Shown here in pieces: positions 1 to 9,055 of a stretch of 64,000 bases of DNA (position 1 is its first letter; every line of letters starts with the position of its first letter). The position numbers and the translations under genes were made by a program. The DNA comes from Arsenicicoccus dermatophilus (GTDB taxonomy: Bacteria; Actinomycetota; Actinomycetes; Actinomycetales; Dermatophilaceae). The notes below the pieces were generated by a model, which was not told the origin of the DNA, ran no database searches, and saw nothing but the letters and a program-made list of their open reading frames with translations. The stretch lies in assembly GCF_022568795.1 (NCBI RefSeq), contig NZ_JAKZHU010000001.1, positions 2,108,001-2,172,000 of the forward strand, given 5' to 3'.

Positions 1-42
1 GATCCTGACCTGCTGGGATGCGACATGGAAACCCCGCTGTGA

Positions 43-340
43 ATCACCCTGGTCCGCGGCACCTCTCCCGAACCGTTCCGAGAGCTATTGCACCAGGTCA
101 CGGCGCTGCCCGCGCGGTGTCTCGATCGCCTGGTGAGAAAACCTCAATGTTAGCTACGCAGTCGATACTGGCGATAATTCGGAGTTGGTCACCGCCCACA
201 TCGTGGATACGCCCGCAAGATACGTTCGGGAAGGTCAGGAGGTATCCCCAACCCGAGGAGTGCAGGTAGACGAGCGAGCCTTCGTACTCCAGTGGAAGGT
301 AGACCGTTGGATGTTGCGCGAAATTGACTTGGTCCGATGA
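43..340 (+). pseudogene. C-terminal end of an unrecognised protein, frame-broken
   Basis: Frame +2 from about position 140 to the TGA at 338-340 reads like a genuine protein tail, ending ...WMLREIDLVR, although no start codon lies in that frame. The preceding reading continues in frame +1 from 43 to about 138, so the two parts join if one A is removed from the AAAA run at 138-141. The TGA overlaps the ATG of the next gene (ATGA, 337-340), the usual sign of translational coupling, which supports a real gene ending here. The DNA is visibly richer in A/T than the rest of the window. I do not recognise the family; a secreted hypothetical such as DUF6318 is a weak guess. Confidence 0.4.
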
Positions 341-1226
341 TCCTCACCCTGGTTTCGGAGGCCCCCGCACCCATTGACATTCGCGGTCAGATTGCTAGCG
401 GTGGAATTCGCGTTCGAGCCCGATTCAATCGACCACCGCGCGCGCTGGGTCAGCCCTCCCAACGTGCCCGTTTGCCCCTTCCGGCGCCCGCAGCGATAAC
501 GCTGCCTCGACCAATCAGCGCTGCCCCCGCACCCCGAGAGGCAGCCCCACACGACACTTCCACCGCTGGTCCGATCTTCCGTCAGGCCATCGGCCACGGC
601 TACTACGGCCCCTCCCGGATCGCGGGTTCCTCTGAGGCGAATGCGGACGTCCTCGTGCGCACGCTCTTCGTGCCGCCCCCGCTTGCCAATCCGGCTCCCC
701 TGGCCCCCGCCGAGGCAGCACCATCCGCACCGCCGGCACCCGGCGCGCCGCCTCCGCCGCAGCCCCAGCTGACATTGCCGATGATCCTGGCCGCGTTCGT
801 CAACACGCCCTTCGCCAAGCCCACGGCCCAGGTCCAACCGGTTGGCGGCCGCACGCTGGTCACCCTGCCGACCTACGTCTCCCTGGGGTGGGAGGACGAG
901 GGCTACGAGCCGGGTGAGACCAGGACCACCCAGCTGCTCGGGCACGCCGTCGCCATCCGACCTGTCGGGGCGAGCTACCTCTACGACTTCGGTGACGGGT
1001 CGTGGGCCCGACGACACGCAGGGGTGGTCCCTACCCGACGGGGGACGTCACCTTCGCCTACCGCCATGCCGGGACCTACCAGATCCGGATCACGGCGACC
1101 TACACCGGGGAGTTCTCCGTCGACGGCGGGCCGTGGACGCCTGTCGCCACGACCGTCCCGATCCCTGGGCCGGGAACGCCGCTCGACGTCCGGACCAGCC
1201 GCAACGAGCTGATCCAGGGCGGTTGA
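337..1226 (+). pseudogene. PKD-domain protein, broken by a one-base shift
   Basis: The N-terminal part (frame from ATG 337) is proline/alanine-rich and leads into a PKD-type beta-sandwich with YDFGDG near 985-999. In that frame the sequence then becomes arginine-rich nonsense. The matching continuation, GPTTRRGG...FAYRHAGTYQI...ATYTGEF, lies in another frame and stops at 1224-1226. Adding one G to the GGG run at 1004-1006 restores a single protein of about 296 residues. This layout matches actinobacterial PKD-domain hypothetical proteins, which are usually exported; no signal peptide is visible here, so the true start may lie in damaged sequence upstream. It starts within the stop of the preceding gene. 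Function unknown; probably extracytoplasmic. Confidence 0.6.
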
Positions 1227-1463
1227 GCCCGGCGCCTGGCAGAGGCGGCTCGTCACGGTGTGCCTCGTGGCTGCCCAGGCCCCCTGACCCGGGCCGCCAC
1301 GATGCAGTCACTGCTCCCGCCGCCTGCTGCGACAGGCGAGGTGCGCGCCTCCAGGTCTTGCAGCAGCACGTGACCGGCACGCCCTCACGCCTCGAGGGCC
1401 CGCACCGCGGGATGGTGGAGCGGCCGCAACGGCCGAGGGGGCCTGTCGGCCGGGGAGCCCGGC

Positions 1464-1856
1464 TCAGCGGCCGGGGATGACGAGCTCCTGGCCGGCCATG
1501 ACCTGATCCGTGGGCAGGCCGTTGACCCGCACGATCTCCAGGACGGCCAGGTCGTTGCGCATGCCGGGCAGCTCGCGGGCGGCCACGGACGACAGGGAGT
1601 CGCCGGCTGCGACCTGCACGGTGTGGCGATGGGTGGCCGCCGGTGCTGCGTGAGCCACGGCGCTCCAGGTGGAGAGGGCCGCGGCCGCGAGCAGCAGGAC
1701 CATCAGGACGAGCCGCACCCGCCGGCCTCGACGCGTCAGCCGGAGCGGCCGCCGCGGGGCGGGGACTGCTGCCCCCGTGGGCACGAGACGCAGGTGCGGA
1801 CGCGTCGGCGCGTCGGTCGTGGTGACCGCCCCACCCCGCACGGGTGCTGCACTCAT
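1464..1856 (-). CDS. LysM-domain SOS-induced cell-envelope protein (ChiZ/DivS-type position)
   Basis: About 130 residues: a short N-terminal region with several Arg, one hydrophobic membrane segment (LVLMVLLLAAAAL, about residues 48-65), then a C-terminal LysM domain starting HTVQVAAGDSLSSVA and ending GQELVIPGR. LysM binds peptidoglycan. The start at 1856 is chosen because AGGAGGAG lies just upstream; a longer reading to 1883 would merely translate that ribosome site. The gene is divergent from lexA and shares its SOS boxes. In mycobacteria and corynebacteria the gene in this place (ChiZ, DivS) delays cell division during DNA damage, and that role is inferred here from position, size and architecture rather than from sequence identity. 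Confidence 0.8.
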   Translation of the reverse strand: MSAAPVRGGAVTTTDAPTRPHLRLVPTGAAVPAPRRPLRLTRRGRRVRLVLMVLLLAAAALSTWSAVAHAAPAATHRHTVQVAAGDSLSSVAARELPGMRNDLAVLEIVRVNGLPTDQVMAGQELVIPGR

Positions 1857-1904
1857 CGTCTCCTCCTTCTCCGAGCCAGCCAAGCGACTCGCTCGTGTGT
1901 TCGA

Positions 1905-1920
1905 TAGAACGTATGTACGA
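1905..1920. promoter_or_regulatory. LexA (SOS) box proximal to the LysM gene
   Basis: TAGAACGTATGTACGA matches the Gram-positive/actinobacterial SOS consensus TCGAAC-N4-GTTCGA at 10 of 12 fixed positions. It lies about 50 bases upstream of the LysM gene start, where it would block that promoter. Confidence 0.75.
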
Positions 1921-1957
1921 AGTTACAGCATGGTCGTGGCAGAGGGAAGGACTCGCG

Positions 1958-1973
1958 TCGAATCCGTGTTTGA
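1958..1973. promoter_or_regulatory. LexA (SOS) box proximal to lexA
   Basis: TCGAATCCGTGTTTGA also matches TCGAAC-N4-GTTCGA at 10 of 12 fixed positions and overlaps the -35 hexamer of the predicted lexA promoter, as expected for autorepression. Confidence 0.75.
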
Positions 1974-1998
1974 AACACCCGATCGACCCCGGTAGCCT
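1970..1998 (+). promoter_or_regulatory. lexA promoter (-35 TTGAAA, -10 TAGCCT)
   Basis: TTGAAA (1970-1975) and TAGCCT (1993-1998) are separated by 17 bases. The -35 element overlaps the LexA box at 1958-1973, so the regulatory logic is self-consistent. The leader to the ATG at 2112 is about 105 bases. Confidence 0.6.
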
Positions 1999-2111
1999 CG
2001 TGACCACGGGAGAGACTCAACCAGGGAGCACCGACACACCCCCTGGGCCGGGCCGCGATCGCCCGCCATCCACGCAGGTCACCGCCCGCGACAGAGCAGA
2101 GGAAGACCACC

Positions 2112-2810
2112 ATGGCCAAGGTCACGAGCCTGCCCGAGCGGGACGACCGCCCGGCCCTGACGATGCGTCAGCGCAAGATCCTGGAGCACATCCGCAGCAC
2201 CGTGGAGACCAGGGGCTACCCGCCGAGCATCCGCGAGATCGGGGACGCCGTGGGACTGGCCAGCGTCAGCAGCGTGTCCCACCAGCTGCTGACGCTGGAG
2301 CGCAAGGGCTACCTGCGCCGGGACCCCAACCGACCCCGCGCCATCGAGGTCGTCGCCCCCGAGTGGACCCCGGAGACCTTCCACGCCGAGGCGCTCGGCT
2401 CCGTCGACGCGGGTGAGGGCAGCGAGGGACGTCCTGCGGCGTCCTACGTGCCCGTCCTGGGTCGGATCGCCGCCGGCATACCCATCACCGCCGAGGAGGC
2501 CGTCGAGGACGTGTTCCCCCTCCCCCGCCAGGTCGTCGGCGAGGGCCAGCTGTTCCTGCTCAAGGTGGTCGGCGACTCGATGATCGAGGCGGCGATCTGC
2601 GACGGCGACTGGGTGGTCGTGCGCCAGCAGCCGGACGCCGACAACGGCGACATCGTCGCGGCCATGCTGGACGGCGAGGCCACCGTCAAGACCTTCAAGC
2701 GCCAGGACAGCCACGTGTGGCTGCTCCCCCACAACCCTGCTTTCGAGCCCATCGACGGAGACCACGCCACCGTGCTGGGCAAGGTCACCGCGGTCCTGCG
2801 CTCCATCTGA
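2112..2810 (+). CDS. lexA: LexA, SOS response repressor/autopeptidase
   Basis: This 232-residue protein has an N-terminal winged-helix DNA-binding domain (about residues 15-75, with [15 protein letters not shown]) and a C-terminal S24 peptidase domain. The self-cleavage bond is Ala121-Gly122 in RIAAG. The catalytic dyad is Ser156 (GDSMIEA) and Lys193 (ATVKTF). It represses DNA-damage genes until RecA filaments trigger self-cleavage. The ATG at 2112 follows an AGAGGAAG-like ribosome site, and the length is normal for actinobacterial LexA. Two SOS boxes upstream predict autoregulation and co-regulation of the divergent LysM gene. Confidence 0.97.
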   Translation: MAKVTSLPERDDRPALTMRQRKILEHIRSTVETRGYPPSIREIGDAVGLASVSSVSHQLLTLERKGYLRRDPNRPRAIEVVAPEWTPETFHAEALGSVDAGEGSEGRPAASYVPVLGRIAAGIPITAEEAVEDVFPLPRQVVGEGQLFLLKVVGDSMIEAAICDGDWVVVRQQPDADNGDIVAAMLDGEATVKTFKRQDSHVWLLPHNPAFEPIDGDHATVLGKVTAVLRSI

Positions 2811-2854
2811 GCCTGCGGGCCGGTCATGGACGGCGGGGCCGCCTCGTCAGGTGC

Positions 2855-3736
2855 TCAGGTCAGTCCGAGAGGCAGGCCGGTGGCGTACTCCCCGTCCACG
2901 ACCGGCCCCAGGTCCTCCTCGATCCCGAGGCGGTGCGCGAGAGCCGTCAGCGACGCTCCGAGGGGGGCGTCGAGCTGCCAGGTGGCCTCGTCGTCGCCCC
3001 GGGTGCGTCCCCGGGTGATGATCGCGACGGGTATGTCGAGGGCGTGGGCCCGGCGCACGAAGCGGTAGCCGCTCATCACCTTCAGGCTGGACCCCAGCAC
3101 CAGCAGCGCCGACGCGGACTCCACCCGGCGGTAGGCCTCGTCGACCCGCTCGCGGGGCACCGACTCGCCGAAGTAGACGACGTCAGGCTTGAGGGTGTCG
3201 GCCCCGCAGACCAGGCAACGCGCGAGGTGGAAGCCCGCGACCACCTCGTCCGGCAGCGCCACGTCGCCGTCCGGGCGGACCTCGTCCGTCGTCGCGCCGA
3301 AGCCGGGGTTGGCCTCGGCCAGCCGGCGCTGGACCACCTCCCGCGAGGTGCGGTCCTCGCAGGTCAGGCAGCGCACGACGGCGAGGGTGCCATGCAGCTC
3401 GAGCACGTCGGTCGACCCGGCCTCCTGGTGCAGGCCGTCGACGTTCTGGGTCACGAGCCCGGTGATCATGCCGTGCCCCTGGAGGGCGGCGACGGCGCGG
3501 TGGCCGGCATTGGGCCGAGCGGCGGCGAAGCGCTCCCACCCGACGTAGGCGCGTGCCCAGTACCGCCGGCGGGCGTCGGGGGTGGCCGTGAACTCGGCAT
3601 AGGTCATGGGCTGGACGCGACGCCGACCGTCCGGGCCGCGGTAGTCGGGGATGCCGGACTCGGTGCTCATCCCCGCCCCGGTGAGGGCGACGACCCCGCC
3701 GCCGTGCACGGCGCGGGCGATCTGGTCGAGGATCAT
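2855..3736 (-). CDS. NAD-dependent protein deacetylase (sirtuin)
   Basis: The 293-residue protein shows the full Sir2 signature: NAD-binding GAGMSTESGIPDYRG (about 20-34), TQNVDGLH (96-103), catalytic His115 in LELHG, and two zinc CxxC pairs (Cys123/126 and Cys174/177), followed by GSSLKV. It removes acyl groups from protein lysines using NAD. The ATG at 3736 is preferred; an in-frame GTG three codons upstream is possible. It is divergent from a LysR regulator, with a near-perfect palindrome between the two, so the regulator may control it; that is inference. Cytoplasmic and single-domain. Confidence 0.93.
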   Translation of the reverse strand: MILDQIARAVHGGGVVALTGAGMSTESGIPDYRGPDGRRRVQPMTYAEFTATPDARRRYWARAYVGWERFAAARPNAGHRAVAALQGHGMITGLVTQNVDGLHQEAGSTDVLELHGTLAVVRCLTCEDRTSREVVQRRLAEANPGFGATTDEVRPDGDVALPDEVVAGFHLARCLVCGADTLKPDVVYFGESVPRERVDEAYRRVESASALLVLGSSLKVMSGYRFVRRAHALDIPVAIITRGRTRGDDEATWQLDAPLGASLTALAHRLGIEEDLGPVVDGEYATGLPLGLT

Positions 3737-3832
3737 CGGCTCCACGGCTCCAGTATGCGGTCGCCAGGCCACCGAGCCGCCGACCCGACAACGTTTCATC
3801 CATAGGCGCAGGTAGGCCAAAGGAACGCTTGG

Positions 3833-3847
3833 ATAACTAGCCGTTAT
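3833..3847. promoter_or_regulatory. Palindromic LysR-type operator candidate
   Basis: ATAAC-TAGCC-GTTAT is a perfect 5-bp inverted repeat with a 5-bp centre, in the T-N11-A format of LysR-family sites. It lies 13 bases before the LysR start and about 97 bases from the divergent sirtuin start, in an AT-rich island that stands out from the GC-rich surroundings. Confidence 0.5.
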
Positions 3848-3859
3848 AGCATCAGCGCC

Positions 3860-4795
3860 ATGATCGACGCCGCAGGTCTGCGAGTCATGAAGGCCATCGC
3901 CGACGAGGGCAGCTTCACCGGGGCCGCGTCCTCGCTGGGCTTCACCCAACCGGCGATCTCCCAGATGGTGCGGCGGCTGGAGCAGCGCACCGGCACCGCC
4001 CTCGTGGAGCGGATCGGCCGCCAGGTGCGGCTGACCGAGGCCGGCGAGGTGCTGGCGCGCCACGCCCACGGTGTGCTGGCCGCTCTGGACGCCGCCGAGG
4101 AGGAGGTCGCCGCCATCGCGGGCCTGCGGGCGGGCCGGGTCCGGATCCGGTCCTTCCCGTCCGCGACCGCCACGATCGTGCCGGGTGCGCTGGCCCAGGT
4201 GCACCGGCAGCACCCCGGTCTGACGGTGACCTTCGGCGAGGACGAACCGCCGGAGGCGATCGCGGCGCTGCGCCGGGGCGACTGCGACCTGGTGGTCGGT
4301 TTCACCTACGAGGGCACCCGGACTCCCACCGAGGACGCCGACCTGGAGCAGCTGGGCACCACTCCCCTGCTGGTCGACGAGGTGCGGCTCGCCCTCCCGG
4401 TCGACCACCCGCTCGCCGAGGAGGAGGTCGTCCGCCTGGCCGACCTGGCCGAGGACGACTGGATCGCAGGCTGTCCCCGCTGCCGGGTGCACATGCTGGG
4501 TATGGCGGCCGACGCGGGCTTCATGCCGCGCCTGTCCTTCGAGACCGAGGACTACGTGGCGCAGCTCGGGCTCGTGGGCGCCGGGCTCGGCGTCGCCCTG
4601 ATCCCGGACCTCATGCTGCGCCGGGCGAGCAACCCGGGCGTGGCGATCCGGCCCCTGGATCCCCCCTCCCGGCGCCACATCCAGGCGGTCACGACCCCCG
4701 ACCTGCACAAGGTTCCGGCGGTCGCGGCCACCATCGCCGCCCTGCGCAGCAGCGCCGAGGAGTTCGCCCACGGCCCGGGCCCGGCCTCCCGCTGA
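3860..4795 (+). CDS. LysR-family transcriptional regulator
   Basis: A 311-residue regulator. The N-terminal winged helix-turn-helix (residues 1-60) carries the LysR hallmark EGSFTGAASSLGFTQPAISQMVRRLE. The C-terminal half is a periplasmic-binding-protein-like effector domain (about 90-300) starting RVRIRSFPSATATIVP. A Cys-x-x-Cys (CPRC, about residues 213-216) lies inside the effector domain, which could make it redox- or metal-sensitive; that is speculation. It is divergent from the sirtuin gene, and the ATAAC/GTTAT palindrome directly upstream is the likely autoregulatory site. The effector is unknown. Confidence 0.9.
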   Translation: MIDAAGLRVMKAIADEGSFTGAASSLGFTQPAISQMVRRLEQRTGTALVERIGRQVRLTEAGEVLARHAHGVLAALDAAEEEVAAIAGLRAGRVRIRSFPSATATIVPGALAQVHRQHPGLTVTFGEDEPPEAIAALRRGDCDLVVGFTYEGTRTPTEDADLEQLGTTPLLVDEVRLALPVDHPLAEEEVVRLADLAEDDWIAGCPRCRVHMLGMAADAGFMPRLSFETEDYVAQLGLVGAGLGVALIPDLMLRRASNPGVAIRPLDPPSRRHIQAVTTPDLHKVPAVAATIAALRSSAEEFAHGPGPASR

Positions 4796-4827
4796 CGCGG
4801 ACCGGCGCGTCACGACCGACGCGCGGA

Positions 4828-4859
4828 TCGGTGTCGACACCCATCCGCGTCGACACCGA
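4828..4859. terminator. Bidirectional hairpin between LysR gene and comEC
   Basis: TCGGTGTCGAC and GTCGACACCGA form a perfect 11-bp inverted repeat around a 10-base loop, placed between the convergent LysR (+) and comEC (-) genes. There is no T-tract, so it would act as a GC-rich, U-poor terminator. Confidence 0.5.
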
Positions 4860-4951
4860 CCTGCGCCGCCACGACGAGCCGACCGTCGAGCTCGCGTCGG
4901 CCTCGCCGTCGCGGCTCCACCGACCTCCCTCGCCCGAGGGTCCCACCTCCG

Positions 4952-7512
4952 TCAGCGCCCTCGCCGGGCCAGACGCAGGTCCGCGCCGTGGCCGAGCACG
5001 GCCAGGTCGCCGGACTGGTCGGTGCGAGCCACCGTGCTCCCCACCTCCCGCAGCGCGGTGAGCGCCGACGGCGCCGGCTGGCCGTAGTCGTTGTCCTGCC
5101 CCACGCTGATGAGAGCCAGGGGCGCGTGCACGGACCGGAGCAGGGCCCGGTCCTGCTTGGCCGAGCCGTGGTGGGCGACCTTGAGCACGTCGACGTCGGG
5201 CCAGCGTGCACCCATCGTGCGGCGCACGTCGGCGGCGGCTTCCGGCTCGATGTCGCCGGTGAGCAGCAGCCGGGTCCCCCGCACCTCGACGAGCAGCACC
5301 AGGCTGGCGTTGTTGGGCACGGACCCGTCGTGGATCTCCCGGCGCGGGCCGAGGACCTGGGCGTGGACGTCGCCCACGTCGAGGCGGTCGCCGGCGCGGG
5401 CCACCTGGGCGGTCAGGTGGTGCGCGGCCGCCGAGCGCTCGACCCGGCGGGCCTCGCCCTCGGGGTCGCGGGTGGCGGTGACCATCAACCGGGCGGTCGG
5501 ACAGGCGTCGAGAACCTCGTCCAGACCCCCGCTGTGGTCGTTGTGGAAGTGGGTGACCACGACGGCGTCCAGCTCGTGGATCCCGAGTCGGGACAGGCAG
5601 TCCCGGGCTGCCGGACCAGGTGGTCCGACGTCGACGAGCACGCCCCGGCCGGGTCCGGAGGACAGCACGATCCCGTCGCCCTGGCCCACGTCGCAGACGA
5701 CGGCCGACCAACCGGGCACCGGCCAGGCGGCCCCGGTCGTCGGCAGGCACCAGGCCAGGAGCGCCACCACGACGGCAGCGGCGAGGACCGGTCGCAGCCG
5801 GGCCCACCAGGCCAGGCGTCGGCCGGTGAGGACGAGGAGCACGGTGAGGGCGGTCAGCAGGCCGGCCCCGACGGCGCCCTCGGCCCAGGGGATGGAGCCG
5901 TAGGGCACGTCAGCCGCGACCCGCGCCACCCGGGCGATCAGCCACGCCGGCACGACTGCGGGCCACGCCAGCAGGTGCGCGAGCGGCACCGACACCGCGG
6001 CGACCAGCGCCGTGGCGATCCCCAGCACCGTCGTCGGCCCGACGAAGGGCGCGGCCAGCAGGTTCGCCGGGACGCCCACGAGCGAGACGGCAGGCTGCAG
6101 CAGCACCGTCACCGGCCCGCACATCACCTGCGCGGCGACCGGTATGGCGAGCGCCGGCCCCCAGCCTCGGACCCGGCCGGGCAGCCGTCGCCCCAGGGCC
6201 TCGCCCCAGGGCGTCGCGAAGAGCAGCAGCCCGAGCGTCGCGAGCGTCGACAGCACGAAGCCGTAGGACCGCGCCAGCCAGGGATCCCAGACCAGCAGAC
6301 CCGCGACGGCCGCTCCCAGCGCCGGGAACGCCGCCCTCTCCCGGTCGGCGGAGATGCCCACGAGCCCGACCCCGCCCATCACCGCCGCGCGCAGGACGCT
6401 CGGCTCGGGACGCGCCAGGACCACGAAGCCGGCGAGCCCGACGAGCGCGATCACGGGTCGCAGCCGCCGAGGCAGCCCCACGAGACCGCACAGACCCACC
6501 ACGACGGCCAGCACCACGCTGACGTTGGACCCCGAGACGGCGGACAGGTGACTCATCTGGACCGCGGTCATGTCGCGGGTCAGGTCCGGTGGGGTGAGGC
6601 TGGTGTCGCCGATGACCAGGGCCGGCACGAGCCCCGCACCGTCGGCGGGAAGCCCCCGGACCGCGGCGCGGAAGGCTCCGCGGACGTGCTCGGCGACCTG
6701 GGCCACCGGATCCGGCTCGCCGGTCGGTCGGGGTGCCCCCGGACCTGCACCAGGGCGACGACCTCGTCCTCGGGTGCGGCGGCGGCAAGGCGCCCGGACA
6801 GGACGACCGTCTGCCCCCAGCGCATCTGCCGCCAGGCCGGGTCCCGCGCGAAGGCCAGCACCGGGGTGGTCACCCGGCTGGCCCTGCCGCGCCCCTCGAC
6901 GGACCGCACCTGCAGCCGCAGCATGACGGACGGGGCGCGCTCGTTGCCGCCGTCGAGCACCTGCGGGTCCGAGGCCACCTCGGCGACGAGGCGGACCACG
7001 GCTCGTCGGGCGGCCAGCTCGTCGACGGTCCCGGCGGTGCGCACCGCTCGGTGGCCCGCGAGCGCCGTGACCACCAGCGCGGTGATCACCCCGCACAGCG
7101 CCACGCTCGGCGCCCACCGCTGCACCCAGACCGGGCGCCGCGGCCGTCGGCCCCACCTCGCCGCCGCGAGGCACCACGCGACGGAGCCCACGACGAGCAA
7201 GGTCAGCGCCCAACCCGGCTGGGGCAGCGCCCACGCCAGCACCGCCCAGGCGACGCAGGCGGGCAGGAGCAGCCGTATGTCGGCACGCTGGGTCGGCCGC
7301 ACGTCGTGCAACCAGTGCGAGGGACGACGCGCGCCCCCGGCGCCGCCACCGCCCAGGCCGACCGCCCGCCTCGCCCGCGCCACCCGCTCCCGGCGCACGA
7401 CCTCGTCGAGCTCGGCCGCGCCGAGGGACAGGTCGCGGCGGGGACCGGAGCCGGGCAGGTCGTCGGGAGCGCCGGAGACGGATGCGCCGTCCTCGGGCCC
7501 GCGCCTGCTCAC
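4952..7512 (-). pseudogene. comEC: ComEC/Rec2 DNA-uptake channel, broken by a one-base shift
   Basis: The protein reads in two frames. From the GTG at 7512 (overlapping the comEA stop as GTGA) come two or more membrane helices and an OB-fold-like DUF4131 region ending VVALVQVRG. The frame then changes: the competence domain with many membrane helices (SHLSAVSGSN..., APFVGP...) and a C-terminal metallo-beta-lactamase domain with HFHNDHSGG and VAHHGS run in another frame to 4952. One missing C in the CCCCC run at 6736-6740 explains the break; repaired, the protein would be about 850 residues, normal for the family. It forms the inner-membrane channel for single-stranded DNA. If the shift is real, uptake is probably lost. 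Confidence 0.85.
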
Positions 7513-8663
7513 ACCCGCACCAGCGGTCGCAACCGCTCGAGCAGCTTGGGGCCGATGCCCTGGATCTCGCCGAGCTCGTCGGCCGTGCTGAACCTGCCGT
7601 GCTGCGAACGCCACTCGAGGATCCGTCCGGCGATGGCCGGACCCACGCCGGGCAACGCGTCGAGCTGCTCGACCGTGGCACGGTTGAGGTCGACGACCGC
7701 ACCGGCAGCGGCTCCCCCGCCACCGAGGGCGGCCCTGGTGGAGCCGGGCGGGGCCGCACCCCCTGCGACCGCGGTCCCGCCCGCAGCCGCAGGGGGTGCG
7801 GTCTCGCCCGGCCGGGGGACGTAGACCAGCTCTCCGTCCGTCAGCACCCGCGCCTGGTTCAGGGTCGACAGGTCCGCCGCCGGAAGGGGTCCGCCGGCCG
7901 CCGTGAGCGCGTCGATCACCCGGGCGCCCGGCCCCAGCCGGGCCACCCCGCGGCGGCGTACCTGGCCCTGGACGTCCACGACGACACCGGCGGCTGCCGG
8001 CCCACCGGCCGCTGCGTCGACGCCACCAGCTCCCGCCCCGGACGGCACGGCCACCGGTCCCGGGCCCACAGCACCCGAACCCGGCCCCGGCCCCGGCACC
8101 ACAGCACCCGATCCGGTCGCCCTCACCCCGGAGCCCGGGGCGCTCCCCCGCGTGAGCCCACCGCCCGAGTCGCGCTGCGCGACCGCCCCGCTCGCGTCCT
8201 CGCGATCGGCGCCGGTCACCCGCTCCACGGGGCGCGGCTCGGCCTCCCCGCGGGCGAGCGCCACCCGCACCCCGAAGGTCGCCCCCGCCACGAGCAGCAG
8301 CAGGAGCACGGCGAGCACGGCGGTCCAGCGGGGTTGCCAGCGGGCATCGACGAGGCGCTCCGGCAGGCTGAGGAGCGGGGGTGCCTCCGACGTCGACCGG
8401 GCGCCGGCCTCACCGGACCTCGCGGACTCGGGGTGACCCTCGGCATCGGTCGACGACCGACGATCGGGCCCTGGCGCCGCCCTGCGCCCCACGGACGCTC
8501 CTCGGCCCAAGGCAGGTCCGCGCCCCAGGACGGACGGGCGCGACAGGGTGGGCCCAGGCGCCGAGGCCGTCGGACGGGGCGGCTGCGGGGAACGCAGCCC
8601 GCGGGCCTCCAGCGCCTCGGGCCCCTCGGCCCACCGGATCTCGTTGTCGGGGCGCGTGTCCAC
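7509..8663 (-). CDS. comEA: ComEA, DNA-binding competence protein
   Basis: The C-terminal 60 residues are a double helix-hairpin-helix domain (DLNRATVEQLDALPGVGP, GIGPKLLERLRP), which binds DNA non-specifically. Before it comes an SLBB domain (VVVDVQGQV...LTAAGG), a long Gly/Pro/Ala linker and one membrane anchor (AVLAVLLLLLVAG). The N-terminal part is disordered and cytoplasmic. The start is uncertain: GTG at 8663 is the nearest in-frame start giving a plausible length (384 residues), without a clear ribosome site; an ATG at 8924 would read to the edge of a repeat element. The stop overlaps the comEC start (GTGA), so the two are coupled. Confidence 0.85.
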   Translation of the reverse strand: MDTRPDNEIRWAEGPEALEARGLRSPQPPRPTASAPGPTLSRPSVLGRGPALGRGASVGRRAAPGPDRRSSTDAEGHPESARSGEAGARSTSEAPPLLSLPERLVDARWQPRWTAVLAVLLLLLVAGATFGVRVALARGEAEPRPVERVTGADREDASGAVAQRDSGGGLTRGSAPGSGVRATGSGAVVPGPGPGSGAVGPGPVAVPSGAGAGGVDAAAGGPAAAGVVVDVQGQVRRRGVARLGPGARVIDALTAAGGPLPAADLSTLNQARVLTDGELVYVPRPGETAPPAAAGGTAVAGGAAPPGSTRAALGGGGAAAGAVVDLNRATVEQLDALPGVGPAIAGRILEWRSQHGRFSTADELGEIQGIGPKLLERLRPLVRV

Positions 8664-9055
8664 GCCGGGGTCCGGCTCGGGCAGGGCCAGCCGCCATACG
8701 GGCTGGTCCTCGGGGGAGCGGGTCGACGGGCCATGCCGCCACGCTAGGGAGCGCGGCGAAGCAGCCCCGCCGGCGAGCGCCGGCCTGTGGACGACGCCGA
8801 CGCGATCGCGGCGCGCTGTGGACAAGCCCACCCCCGGACGAGGTCCGGCCCCCACCCGAGCAGGGTGAGGGCCGGAGCCGGGGACCCGGCGTGCGGACCG
8901 CGAGGGCCCGACCGGACGCGCCATACCGGGCCAGGCTGGCCCCGAACGACACGGTATGACGCCCCTTTGAACGTGCCACGGGGCCAGCCTGGCCCCTGAG
9001 CGCCGCCGGCTCCGGCCGCCGGCGCTCGCCACTGGCCAGCGCCGGCGGGAGAGCG
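8664..9055. other. Intergenic region between comEA and oleate hydratase
   Basis: This region of about 390 bases holds no gene I can support. It contains the 69-bp double-palindrome repeat at 8928-8996 and otherwise GC-rich sequence with no recognisable promoter. Confidence 0.6.
8928..8996. repeat. REPIN-like double-palindrome element, copy A
   Basis: Left arm GGGCCAGGCTGGCCCC (8928-8943) and right arm GGGGCCAGCCTGGCCCC (8980-8996) are reverse complements of each other, and each is itself a palindrome around one central base. They flank a 36-base middle that ends GAACGTGCCAC. The same 69-bp arrangement recurs at 42347-42415. Two inverted short palindromes separated by a spacer is the structure of REP doublets (REPINs). 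Confidence 0.8.

Noticed and set aside
1227-1463. Region between the PKD gene and the LysM gene, tested for nrdR or an RNA element
   Set aside because: No coding frame with family features and no riboswitch consensus were seen; it is probably plain intergenic sequence.
4952-7759. Single 935-codon comEC reading including the region upstream of 6740
   Set aside because: Its first ~340 codons are Arg/Pro-rich out-of-frame sequence; the true N-terminus is in another frame from 7512.
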